From Ottelia alismoides (taxonomy: Eukaryota; Streptophyta; Magnoliopsida; Alismatales; Hydrocharitaceae), in contig JAZKJV010010755.1 in assembly GCA_037367405.1 (NCBI GenBank), forward strand, positions 434,001-498,000: a stretch of 64,000 bases of DNA, in the 5' to 3' direction. The notes below the pieces were generated by a model. The model was not told where the DNA came from. It did no database searches and saw nothing but the letters and a program-made list of their open reading frames with translations. Both the position numbers and the translations under genes were made by a program. Positions 11,561-22,946 of the stretch are shown here, piece after piece (position 1 is the stretch's first letter; every line of letters starts with the position of its first letter).

Positions 11561-12676
11561 GGGCAAAGTATTAGATTCACTTATTGGTCCTGTTCCTTTC
11601 TTCGTTGACTATTTAGTTGCCCAAATACTACTATGAGGTGAGGTCTTCATAGGTGAATGTGACATGCTACAAAGCAAGTGAATCATTAGGTTATATGTAG
11701 TTCCTGTACTTGTTATAAGCAACCTAATATAACCAATGACTATTCACTTACTTGTAGGGGTATCACTATTGCTTGATTTGGTTGATTATTTAACAATAAC
11801 CTAAAAATTATAATATAATAAATCCTAATTCTCACTTCATCGTCAGATTGTGAATTGGCATCTGTGGTTTGATTTTTGTTTACTTGTAGTCGAGTGTGCA
11901 TGTGTTCCCTACCTGAGTTGTTCTACTCAACCTTTCCATTTTGTTGTTTCATAAAGATAACGGGAAGATAGTCTTTGCACCTGGATCTTATTATTCCCTT
12001 CTCTTGGACTCATTGACATCATTTATCTCATTCGGTTTGAGATGTCTCTCTTCTTGAACCTGAGTTGTTCCCTTCACCTTGGTCTGAGATCAACCATCCC
12101 CTAGTTGGTTCCTCATTCCGCCATCTATTTTAGAGTGACTCTTTTCTCGAAAGTTCACCTCATTTTCACACATTTATATTTCTTTTACTTATCCTCATTT
12201 TGATAATACTATAAGATTTGATTCATATCCACATTTTGTTGTAAATGTTCTAATATTGAGTGGACAAAATGGGCATACTTCTGAGATTAGCTAGGCAATT
12301 ATCAATTCCAATCTAATGGTATACTTGTAATCTATGCATAATTATATTAAGGAGAGAGGAAATATGGTGATGGATGTGGGACATGAACTTGGTGCTTTGA
12401 GAAAATAAATGAATGAAAAAATGTAATGAGAGGAGAAAAGGCACTTTTGATGAAATGTTCCAAGAATTTGAGGATAGACCACAAAATAAGGATTTCTATG
12501 AGGATGATCTCAGAACTGAGGCATAAGGACTAATCCCATGCAGAGAAGTCTATACTTTACGACAATTGCATAACCCCATTGAGACCAAAACTAGGTCATG
12601 GACCCAACTTCTCTCTAGGATCCATGGTATGGAAAATAAAGAGCCATATCTACACCATCATGATTTGCATATTATT
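11561..12676. other. Unassigned sequence between Athila-2 and Copia-A
   Basis: AT-rich sequence without a sustained frame. It contains a fold-back at 11672-11754. The part from 12400 to 12680 has a mixed base composition and could be a decayed coding fragment, but I recognise no family. It is the right-hand target DNA of Athila-2 and the left-hand target of Copia-A. Confidence 0.4.
11672..11754. repeat. Imperfect fold-back
   Basis: AAGCAAGTGAATCATTAGG.. (11672-11696) is largely complementary to ATAACCAATGACTATTCAC.. (11729-11754), with a 32-base centre. It could be a small MITE remnant or chance. Confidence 0.4.
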
Positions 12677-12681
12677 TATGT
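12677..12681. other. Presumed left target duplication of Copia-A (TATGT)
   Basis: The five bases just before the LTR start TGTTAGCC. The partner copy would lie beyond the window, so this is unverified. Confidence 0.4.
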
Positions 12682-14290
12682 TGTTAGCCATGCGAGCACC
12701 GAGCAAACCTTTCCTACATAAATGTTAGTGTAATTTTTGATATATTAATAAAGCTTATTGGTTTATTTCACTTATTGTCTGAGACTAAATGAATGAATGC
12801 ACTTATAAGGTCCCTTAGTACAATTTGGATTGTATATCATGGTCGTCTTAGTAATCATACATTTGTTGATTCAATGGTTGAATCATAGAGTCTTTTTTTT
12901 ATGATTTATAAAGAGTTAGATTGAGGACTCATCAAACACCGTCAAGTGATTGTTAAGAGATGATATCCATCCTGAGAAGAAGATGGGAATCCTTCTCTAA
13001 AGATTGATATATGACCGACCTCTTGATGCAGGTACTATGCATAGGAATAGAGCTTCAAAATTGTTAGATAAGTTAGGTCAAATAGTTGACTTAACGAGAT
13101 TGAGAAAACCAAGACCTATGTCATATATTATCATGATATAGCCACACATCCTCTAACCAAAGATAAATGTATTACCATACGTATAAGTATGTACATTAGG
13201 CAGACCATTATGTTGATAACTTAATCAAGGTCTATACACGGACAAGCTTGTGTACATACGTGGTCATATGAGTAATACAATCTCTCAAAGGGATCATACA
13301 CGTTCACTACTGGGCCAGAAGACATGAGCTCACTCATGAGGTATTGGGACTGATTAAATTCTATGCATGGTCATCTTGCTTTAGAAGCATGACAAGAATT
13401 TCTAGGTATGATATAAGCTTTCGGAAAGCATATGACCGATACCAATTCCCAATGACCAAATGAGAAACATAATGATAAAATTCTGAAGAAGATAATATAA
13501 ATATGATCTAAAGTATTGGGTGTATTCTAGGTCTTCCAGTATGCAAGATGTACATGTATTAGGAATACTCAAGGGTGATGTGATTGTAAATGATTATATA
13601 ACTATGATATTTCCATTCTGAGGGAGTGATGTCAATAGATTAGTAATCCAATTTAGTCCAAATGTTGGGCATTGATATGAATATGACTAGGATGTAATGA
13701 GAATATTAGATTTATCGTTTGATTAAATCAAACATGTTGGAGAGGTCTCTAAGATCTAGATTTGAGATATGACCTCAATAAAAGTCACTACATGAGATGC
13801 ACAATCACCCTGTCCTTATCTCCAAGTATCCAAGGAGGAAGTGCATTATTCTTGAAAGAGTTCAAGAATAATTCCATTGTTGATAATATATATGAATATT
13901 GGAAAATTTATGATAAAATGTTATTTAATTTCCATGAATAATATGAATATGATTCATATTATTTACACATGAGAATAGTCACCAAAGATAATTAAATATG
14001 ATTTAATTATCAAGGTAATGATAAATGTGGATATCACAATCCATAATAATCATAAATATTATAAATATGATCTATAATATGATGGAAAGATTTATTTGTA
14101 AATAGTATTTACGAATTAAATGTTGGTATGAATTGGATTCTCATAAACAATTAATTATAAATGAAATTTATATTTTATTTTGGATGTATGAGTATGATTC
14201 ATAATTTTCAATGATATGATCTAAATTATTATAAAATACATGTAGAATATTTAGGGAGATACGAGACCTCTCGATTAAGGAAGAAGAGAA

Positions 14291-14338
14291 CCATCCTCCT
14301 CTTTAAAAGGGTGGATGGCCATGGAGTCCTACTCCATG
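14291..14338 (+). other. Stem-loop in the Copia-A LTR
   Basis: CATGGAGT (14320-14327) and ACTCCATG (14331-14338) form a perfect 8-bp stem with loop CCT. Just upstream CCATCC (14291-14296) pairs with GGATGG (14313-14318). The Copia-B and Copia-C LTRs have stem-loops at the corresponding place with different arm sequences. Confidence 0.7.
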
Positions 14339-14586
14339 TTTGGCAGTCCACTCTATTAAGGGAAGGAGGCTCGCCCTATTTCTTTTATTTCCCCATGAAA
14401 TGATTTGATTTGAATTAAATTGAATGTGTTCTAAATTATTTGCAACAAATTTAATTTATTTTAAATTGATTATTTGTTGTTGCAAATTTATGCAATAAAA
14501 TCATGTCCATGGATTGAAAGCACAAAATAATCTGTACCAATGATTATTATATGCACATGGATTGAGATCCATGTACATCTAATTTT

Positions 14587-14595
14587 ATAAAAAGA
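14587..14595 (+). promoter_or_regulatory. TATA box of the Copia-A LTR
   Basis: TATAAAAAG followed by CT-rich sequence near 14650-14685, the same arrangement as in the Copia-C LTRs (TATA, then CTCTCTCT). Confidence 0.5.
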
Positions 14596-15165
14596 AAGGT
14601 AAGTCTTTGCCCTTTCTTTACAACAATTTCAAAAGCAATAACTTTCTCTATTCTCATACACACCCCTCCTCTGTCTCTCTCTTAATATTGTGACCGTCTA
14701 CCATGATGACCTAGAGAGCTCCGTAGTCATTATTATGCCATTGTGTTGTTGGATTGTCTACTTGTGGATCTCCACTTTCTTTGGTGCATCTTGCCCGTGA
14801 GTAAGACCATTCATTTCATGCGACAAAATCAGGAGACAACGCTCGAGTCTTCAACTCAGATTATGGGAAGCAAACATCTCATCCACGCTCCCACAAGTGC
14901 CTCCTTCGTCGTATCAGACTTGAGACACAGGTCTCTTCACTTAGAGACATACACGATCGCAAACATTCTTCAAGAGGTAATACTATTACTTGTTTGTGAT
15001 TTTGATGAAATGATATCAGAAGTATTCTCATATCATGTGGTCTCATCTATTGAAAATTTTTAAATTATGCTGCCTTGAGCAACTAGTGTGACTAGTTGGT
15101 CTTGATCGCATGTTATGCAATATTCACGCTTCCGTGATGCTCTAAGTGCCAAACCCCATCCTTTA

Positions 15166-16952
15166 AGTGGTTTTATAAAGTTAGTCAAAGTTCTTTGATA
15201 TGATCCAAACCTCAAGGGAAAAAGGTTTTGTATATCGGTTGAGCGAGGATTCGTTGTTTATGCATAAGATGCAATATTCGAATTGTTTTTCATTAAAATA
15301 AAAAGCCTCTATTTATGTACTATTTGGAAGATTTTTTTGGATAATAAAATATATTTAGAATGTCTAAATATGTCTCCAAAAGTAGCCAAATGCTGGCACC
15401 AAAGGTACACTAATTAAAATTCGAGACGTTCCCGCGATGACATCATTTTGCATGAATTCACGGATCTATAACAAATTATTTTTAGTTATTATTTTCCTTT
15501 CATGATATATGAAAAAAATTTAATTAAGTAGAGAATTAAAACAGCAAACCGCTCGAATTCATCTCACGTGATTTGGACTCTGTTTGCCTTAGATATTCCA
15601 TATTTAGTTGAGATGGATCAGATGATGATTGGATCATCATGATTACTTTCTTAATGTGTTTATCATTCAATGTAAATCAATGAGATTATGAATTTACCCT
15701 TATTAAATTGATTCTTAATATTTATGTAAATATTTGATTAAATATCAATCACTACTGAATGAATGTTTCATGAGAAAAACCCACTTTAAGTTACAATAGC
15801 TATAGGTCAACTTTTAATGCAAAACCTGTTTGCTTGATATGAGTCGAAACTTAGGATCTATACTAATGTTTCAAAATTCCTAAGATTTCTGAGTGATCAC
15901 TATATATGTATCATGTCGGTCACCAAGAGCATGCCATTGATAAAACCTCAGTATAATATGTTGCAAATACAATGTCTTGAATTGATTCAATGATGGTGTT
16001 TATGCCGTAGATATGTTAGTGGGTTACTTAATTGGCACCCTGCATCACAATAGACTCAATCTCTATTAGTATATCCAACTTGGCTTGATCCATTTCAAGG
16101 ATGGGTAGCATGAGAAGTCTCTGTGTACTTTAATAAACTAATTTGAATAATACAATTGTACAAATGTGAGGGTGTATACTATATAGTAATATCAAGCAAA
16201 ACCTAATTGTTTGTTGGTTGAATTTGATTGTTAATTAATTTAATATGATTAAATTAATTATATAAAATTAAAATAAACACTCTATTATGAATAGATATGT
16301 AATTCCCTTGAAAGAATTAATTAGGTGAATATGATTCAAAAAAATTAATTAAAATTTGAATGTTATATGGAAGATCATATAAATGACATCCATGGTCTCC
16401 CGTCATGGCGAAGGGTTCTGTCTCCATGGATTGTATGCTGGAAACACATCTCCGAAGTGATAGCTCCTATATACAAGCGCACTTTGATCGGAACCATTGC
16501 TTCTCAAAAGTGTACGGTCGTTTGCATAGTGATCCAAATATTACTCGTCCTATATATGAAGTGGTATAGGAATAGCATAGTGAGTTCTATTCCTAATGAA
16601 GATTGATTCAATTAACAACAGATCAACATCACCTTAGGGGTAGTGGGAGTGAGTGTTAAAGATAGAATTGGGAAATGCAAGTTGGACTTGCAAAGCGGAA
16701 TGAGTTCCCTCTTCTTTATACCCAAGCAATTTCTCATAAAAGTTGGGATGTAGCAAAGGTAGAAAAGGAGATCCCATATCTTACTAGATATACAGCTGTA
16801 CGTATATCTCTTGCTTTGAAAGTTAAATAAGGGAATGGACTTTTAAAGTTGAAAAGGAAAAATTAATTTGATTAAAAATCCTTGCTCAAAGAATTTAAAT
16901 TTGAATATATAACTATTTATATGTTCTAATAAGTCCATTCTTAATCTCAAAT
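15166..16952 (+). other. Copia-A degenerate primer site and leader
   Basis: AGTGGTTTTATAAAG at 15166-15180 stands where Copia-C has AGTGGTATCAGAGCC. The remaining 1.8 kb parallels the Copia-C leader (40199-41990), for example the block near 16370-16720 with the stretch 'GACATCCATGGTCTCCCGTCA'. No coding frame is maintained; 16367-16606 is a chance frame. Confidence 0.65.
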
Positions 16953-18480
16953 ATGAAATCCATGACCCCATTCAATAAATATTTGGAGGTCAACTAGTTG
17001 AGCGTACCAAATTATTCGAATTGGATCAGTAATTTGGAGCTTGTTCTCTATGAGAAGAACATCGATTATGTGCTCACTATAAATAAGCATACAAACCCTA
17101 CGTAAATGTAAGAATTAAAATTTAATGAAAGTTTTAGTAAGGACCACTCGTGGGTTCGATGTTATTTTTTTGGGTCTCTGTCTAATCTCTTCGGAAGCAA
17201 CATATGGACATAGAGAATGCCTGGGATATAATGCTGAATCTAAAGAGATGTTTAGTGATGTAATCTATATAGGATGCAATAAGAAGAATGGGTTCGGAAG
17301 AGTTAGGCCCAACAGGTAAAGAAGAAGGGTCAAAGTGTTGACTCATCCTTTCAATTTTCCACCATCTGACATATATTTGTCATCACTACAAAATTCTAGG
17401 ATAGTGGGAAAGAGATTTCCCAAATTATCTAAAAACCTTAGAGAAGGGTAAAGATAATGCCCTGCCACATATAAAATCTACTTTCATCATTGAAACTAAT
17501 TTTCTCGTGGGATGAGAAGGTAGTTGGGTTATAGATTCTGGTGCTTCTATTCATGTATGTAATCTGTTGCATCTTATTTAGGAGGCTAGGAATCTAGATG
17601 AAGGAGAGATAGTCATCCATGTTTGATCTGATGCAGATGTTGCATCAATCATCGTTGGGACATGCAGACTATTGTTATATAGTTTGAGAGTCTTATTACT
17701 TAGAGAATGTCTCTATGTTCTAGATGTTAGAAGAAAATTATATTTGTATCTAAGTTATTTAGAAATGGTTATTCATTCTTATTCAGTGAGAAGCTTATCA
17801 TAAGCCGTTATGATAAACGTATTGCAGATGATGTTCTAACGTCTGGTGGACTTCATGAATTGTGCATTTATGAATTTGCAACACCCCATTGATAAAAACC
17901 CTAGAAGAATTATAGATGATGGAAATCATTTAAACATGATTTGGCAATAAAGTCTTGGTCATTTATCCATTGATACGATTAATAAATTGATGAAAGATGG
18001 ATCCTTAGATTTTCTACAGGTCCAAATTTTTTCTACCTGTGAACAATGCATTTGATGTAAAATAACCAGAGCTCCCTTCCCTTTCATAACAAGGTTACAT
18101 GATGCAAGGGTATTCTTGACCTAATATATACCTATGTATGTTGTCCCTTCAATACCGCTACTCGAAATAGACATCGATATTATTTAACATTTTTGATGAC
18201 CATTCGTGAGATGGGTTTGTCTTCCTGGTACATCATAAGTCTAAAACCTTTGAAAAATTCAAAGAATTTATGGCTTTGGTTAAGAACCAAACTGATAGGA
18301 AGATTAAGCTGATTCTATCTAATCGAGATGGCAAGTACCTCTCAAATGAATTTATGGAATACCTCAAAGAGAGAGAGAGGAATCGTATCCAATCTCACTC
18401 CTCCTAGAAGTCCCCAACTAAATGGTGTTGTTGAATAATGCAATAGGACCATCATGGGCATGGTCCTTTCAATGATGAGT
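16953..18480 (+). pseudogene. Copia-A gag, protease and integrase pseudogene
   Basis: ATG 16953 opens with MKSMTPFNKYLEVN, matching the Copia-C gag start MKSMNPLSRLLEVN, and then hits TAG. Most of gag is deleted; a scrap matching the Copia-C segment near 42268 sits around 17220, and a damaged zinc knuckle near 17375-17420. Protease sequence (WVIDSGAS-like) follows at about 17515-17570, then the pre-integrase and integrase core from about 17930 to 18480, including IRGK- and NGV-type motif remnants. Stops and shifts occur throughout, so no product is expected. Confidence 0.8.
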
Positions 18481-20134
18481 AAATTACATTTACCTCTTAA
18501 TTTCTAAGGATATGTACTAGAGCATGCATTATATATCCTTAAGATGATTCCTAGCAAATCTGTACCCAAGTCCCCTCATGATCTCTAGTTTGGAACCAAG
18601 CCCAGTGTTAAATACTTGAGGATTTGGGATTGCTCGGTCCATACGAAGAATGTGGATGTGAGTAAGCTAGAATCTTGCACTAGAGAGTGCTACCTCATTG
18701 GGTATGTAAATGATGGCATTGGATACCAACTTTACAATCCTGAGACTCCGAAGGTTTTTGTCTCTAGAGATATAAAATTTCTAGAGGATGACTTCCTTAT
18801 GAGTCAAGACAAAAATGAAGTAAAGTAACTCATTGAATACTTTGAGGACATTGAGTTTCCTGAATCAGAAACTGAAAATATGAATAAAGAGGAAACACCC
18901 ATACCTATTAGAAGTAGTTCGAGGGTGGTTGCACCACCTGAAATGTACAAATTCCATGCGTCGGATGAAACTGACTAAGATCTAACTTCATTTGATGAAG
19001 CACCTCACAGATCATGACATCGATAGATGGATGCTACCAATGAAGTCTGAAATAGACTGCATGCACAAGAACATTATATGGACCTTAGAGGATCCATCTA
19101 GAGTGGTAAAACCCATTAGGTGTAAATAGATCTTCAAGAGAAATAGATGACCTGATGGAAAGTTAGAGACCTTCAAGGTTATGTCATGTGGCTATGGTTA
19201 AGTATATCAGGGCACCACTAGCTATAGCTGAATATCTTGACTACAACATCCATTAGATGGACATCAAGATGATAGTCCTCAATGGATACCTCGAGGAGGA
19301 TATCTATATGGAGAAGATACAGGGCTTCGTAACTAAAGAAGGCGAAGTATACAAGCTGAATAAATCCATCTATGTGCTCAAACAAGATTCTTGTAGACAT
19401 AGCATCATATTCGACGAAACCATAAAGAGTTATGACTTTGTTAAGAATCTTGATGAACCGTATGTGTATAAGAGACTTAATTGGAGTGCCATTGTGTTCG
19501 TTATGCTTTACGTAGATGACATTCTTCTCATTTGGAATAATACATGGATGATGACTATTGTTAAGATTTTGATGTCGCATACCTTAAAGATAAAATATCT
19601 TGGAGAAGCCTCTTATATCTTGAATCTGATGTTGTTCAGAAACAAAGAAAAGAAAATTTTGCGATTGTGATAACATGGATACATTAAGAAGACGTTGGAA
19701 CGTTTCCATATGGAGAATTCTAAGAAAGTCTTCCTTCTTTTTAAGACATGGTATCCACCTATCGGGATGACTCCTCAAAGTCTTGAGGATAAGAAAGCCA
19801 TGGCTGGGTGCCCCTACGCATTTGTTGTGGGAAGCCTAATGTATGCCATGATGTGCACAAATCCAGATATCTGTCATGTGGTGAGAGTGGTAAGACGTTA
19901 CCAATCCTGCTATGGAGAACAACACTAGAATGCAATAAAGAATATATTTAAGTATCTAAGATGGACACAAGATTACATCTTAGTCTATGGAGATGGTAAT
20001 CCCCACGTCTTAGGATACACAGATATAGATTTCCAATTTGATATAAATCATCACAAGTCAACTTCAGGGTTTGTGTTCTTCATCAATGGTAGTGCTGTGA
20101 GATGGATAATCAAGAAGCAGGACACTATGACTGG
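18481..20134 (+). pseudogene. Copia-A reverse transcriptase / RNase H pseudogene, cut by Copia-B
   Basis: Open scraps 18616-18828 (integrase C-terminal region), 19257-19670 (reverse transcriptase, with FVMLYVDDILLIW including the catalytic YVDD) and 19695-19928 (reverse transcriptase C-terminal region, ending near the motif TNPDICHVV). RNase H sequence is traceable to about 20130, where it breaks off at GACACTATGACTGG and the Copia-B LTR begins. The rest of Copia-A should lie beyond the Copia-B 3' end, outside the window. Confidence 0.85.
20130..20134. other. Presumed left target duplication of Copia-B (ACTGG)
   Basis: The five bases before TGTTGGACATGC. The right copy is not in the window. 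Confidence 0.4.
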
Positions 20135-21098
20135 TGTTGGACATGCGGGCCCATGACGAGCCATTATGCATTATTGTTGCAAATATCATTCCCTGATCTG
20201 AAATGAAGATTAACTAATTTGCATAAAAGGTCCCTCAGTACAATTAGGATAATGTACCATGGTCATCTTAATGATCATACAACTTTTGATCCAATTGTTG
20301 AATCGTAGAGGCTGGTGTTTAGATGAATATCCAAAGAGTTAGACTGAGGACTCATCAAGCACTGTCAAATGGTTATTAAGAGAGGATCTCCAGCCTAAGT
20401 AGAAGATGGCAATCTTTTCTCTAATGGCTGATATCTGACCGACCTCTTGATGCATGTCCTCTACAGAGGAATAGAGATTCAGAGGTGTTAGATAAGTTCG
20501 GTTAAAGATTTGACTTAACAAGATCAAGATAACTAAAATCCTATGTTGTATGATGCCATGATATATGCACACATACTCTGACCGAAGACAGATATGTTAC
20601 TATATGAATGAGTATGAACATTTGTTAGATCAATAGGTTGACGACCTAACCAAGGTCTTACACCAACATGATGGTGTGCATGCGAGGGCATATGAGTAAT
20701 ATGATCTCTCAAAGGGATTATACAAGTTCATTTACTAAACCAGAAGACATGAGCTTACTCATGAGATATTGGGAAGAATCAAATTTCATGCATGGTCGTC
20801 ATGCTTTGGAAGCTTGACTGAATTTGTAGGTTTGATATATGCTTTTGAAAAGTGTATGATCAAAACCTAGGTATGACATATGTTTTGGAAAGTGTATGAT
20901 CAATACAACCTCCCAATAGTCAAATGATAAACTTAATGATAAAAACCTAAAGAAGATAGTCTAAATACATCTAGAACTTTGGGTTTAATCTTGGTCTTCC
21001 AGTATGCGGGATGTACAAGTATTAAGAATGCCTAAGGGTGATGTGATCATTAACGATTTTATAACCATGACGCTTCCATTCCTAGGGAGTGATGAAAC
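20135..21098 (+). repeat. Copia-B 5' LTR, first part
   Basis: It starts TGTTGGACATGCGGGCCC, similar to the Copia-B 3' LTR start at 54427 (TGTTCGACATGCGAGCCC). It is broken at GAAAC (21094-21098) by Copia-C and resumes at 48314 after the second GAAAC. The frames here (for example 20339-20572 minus) are not genes. Confidence 0.85.
21094..21098. other. Target duplication GAAAC, left side of Copia-C
   Basis: GAAAC precedes TGTTAGAC here and follows the 3' LTR end TCCTTCA at 48309-48313. Related LTRs read GATGAAACATGTCTGG without interruption (for example 38759-38773), which confirms the empty site. Confidence 0.95.
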
Positions 21099-21643
21099 TG
21101 TTAGACTTGTGAGCCCTGGGCGAACCATTCTTACAATAAATGTTATTGTAATATTTTAGTTTATCAATAAAAGTTATTGATGTTTCACTCCCTTTTCTGA
21201 AATTATATGAATGAATGCACTATAAGGTCCCTCTGTACAATTAGGGTTATGTACCTTGGCCAGCTTGATGATCATATAACTGTTGATTCATTAAATGAAT
21301 CATAGAGGTTGGTGTTTGGATGAATATCTAAAGAGTTAGATAGAGGACTCATCAAGCACCGTCAAATGATTGTCAAGTGGAGATCTCCAGCCTGAGTAGG
21401 AGATGGCAATCCTTTCTCACATAGGCTGATATCTGACCGACCTCTTGATGCAGGTCCTCTGCATGGGAATAGTGATTCGGAGGTGTCAGATTAGTTAGGT
21501 CAATGGGTTGACCTAACGAGATCGAGATAACTTAAGTCCTATGTTGAATGCTGTCACAGCATAGGCATGCATCCTCTGACCGGAGACAGATATATTGCTA
21601 TATATGTAAGTATGTACATTTGGCAGACCAATAGGTTGATGAC
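21099..21643 (+). repeat. Copia-C 5' LTR, first part
   Basis: TGTTAGACTTGTGAGCCC, near-identical to 45924-46480 of the 3' LTR. A TA-rich spot near 21592 corresponds to a much longer (AT)n run at 46411-46441 in the 3' LTR. It is interrupted by Athila-1 after ATGAC (21639-21643). Confidence 0.93.
21639..21643. other. Target duplication ATGAC, left side of Athila-1
   Basis: ATGAC precedes the Athila-1 LTR here and follows it at 38343-38347. The uninterrupted site reads GGTTGATGACCTAACC in the Copia-C 3' LTR (46469-46484). Confidence 0.96.
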
Positions 21644-22235
21644 TGATGAATCTGTGATTCATCACATCAAAAGTCAAAAATAGAGCCTTGTTCCCGAGAA
21701 AATAGAAGCATATTTCCTTTTATCTTGCATAAATAACACTCATGCATGCATTCATAATTCATGCATTTTAGCAGCTCATCTGCATTTAAATAAGAATGCC
21801 AAAAATCCCTTGTAAAATACATCTTCATCAAATAACCTCTTCTCTATAATATATATGTATATACTCCTTAATACCATAGGGAAGAATGCTTAAAATCACC
21901 CTTGTAAAGTAGCCCAAATATCCTGAGAACCCTTGTACATTAAAACACACATAAAGCCCTCATACAAACCCCTAATTAGGTCTACTCACTCTTAGAATAC
22001 TACACATTAAAAGACCTTCAAAATGAGACTGATTTCATCGAAATTGGAGCTTGTATGAGAAACTTGGGTTTTTGGGTCATTTTGTATACTACATATGTAT
22101 ATTTATGTATCTTTGTATTTATGTACCATATTTGACCTCATCTCCGTCTTTGGTCAACATGAAACTTGTAGATCTCATCAAGATCTACAACTTTCATGTT
22201 TTGAGTTTTTCCAAATTCGGCCTCCTCTTCTCTCT

Positions 22236-22693
22236 ACACGTGTTTTCCCTTCCAGCCATTCACAGCAGGCCACGTGGCGCCCTCTGATTGCGCCACGCGG
22301 CCCGCTGCCCTTTGTCTGATCCGCCTTCGCTCCCCACCGTTGGATCGCGCCTCAGATCCAACGGCCCCTCTGTGACCACGTGCGCTCACTCCCTCAGCCG
22401 TCTGATCATCCTACTCCTCATCACCACCATCCGTTAGCGCCGCGCCCACATGACGACACGTGGCGCGCTATGCGCCCTTCGATCGCGACCTGAACTCTCC
22501 ATCTCAACCGCAGCCGCTGCCTATCCCCTCAGCCGTTCGATCATTTCCCCACTTTTTATCCCATCCGTGGGATCGCGCTTCGACCTCGTCCCGCCACGTG
22601 GTGGCTCCACGACCCTCAGATCGCCTCCCCTCGATCTAATCACACCCGCTCACCACGATCTAATCTCCACCGTTGGATCACACGATCCAACGG
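22236..22693 (+). promoter_or_regulatory. Cluster of G-box-type and CCGTTGGATC palindromic motifs in U3
   Basis: ACGT-core sites: ACACGTGT (22236), CACGTGGCGC (22271), CCACGTGCG (22376), CACGTGGC (22457), CCACGTGG (22594). Two hairpins use the same 10-base arms, CCGTTGGATC and GATCCAACGG: 22337-22364 (8-base loop) and 22670-22693 (4-base loop). ACGT cores are known binding sites of plant bZIP and bHLH factors; a role here is inference. The cluster is repeated in the 3' LTR, 13169 bases downstream. Confidence 0.6.
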
Positions 22694-22937
22694 AGGAGAC
22701 TTCGTCTCCTACCTCCAGGCGCCCCTCTCCCCCACGTCCCTTGCCTTGCGGGAGGGGCGCCCCCTTTCCTTTTCTGGGCACACGTCAGCCTTCTCCTCCG
22801 GCTGCTGACCTCGCCACGACGCTCCCCACTCGTCCCTCTCCCTCGCCAACACCCTCAATCGCCACCATCTCCGCCACACTCGCTCCACGACAGCCACCAA
22901 CTTCGCCACTCACCCATTCCAGCCATCAACTTCACCC

Positions 22938-22946
22938 TTTAAATAC
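22938..22946 (+). promoter_or_regulatory. TATA-like box of the Athila-1 5' LTR
   Basis: TTTAAATAC in the sequence CACCCTTTAAATACCCC, the only TATA-like element in the GC-rich part of the LTR. The same motif lies at 36107-36115 in the 3' LTR. Confidence 0.55.

Larger units (their letters stand above)
12682..15165 (+). repeat. Copia-A 5' LTR (2484 bp, old)
   Basis: It starts TGTTAGCCATGCGAGC, clearly related to the Copia-B (TGTTGGACATGC) and Copia-C (TGTTAGACTTGT) LTR starts, and ends TCCTTTA where Copia-B and C end TCCTTCA (final CA mutated to TA). Shared blocks include the 'AAGGTCCCT..AGTACAATT' stretch near 12800 and the TATA-bearing end near 14587. A degenerate primer site follows. Confidence 0.85.

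Noticed and set aside
20135..21098. Reading this LTR as the 3' LTR of Copia-A
   Set aside because: Copia-A coding sequence is cut off inside RNase H just before it, with no polypurine tract, and after Copia-C the LTR is followed by a primer site and a new internal region (49915 on). It is therefore the 5' LTR of a separate element.
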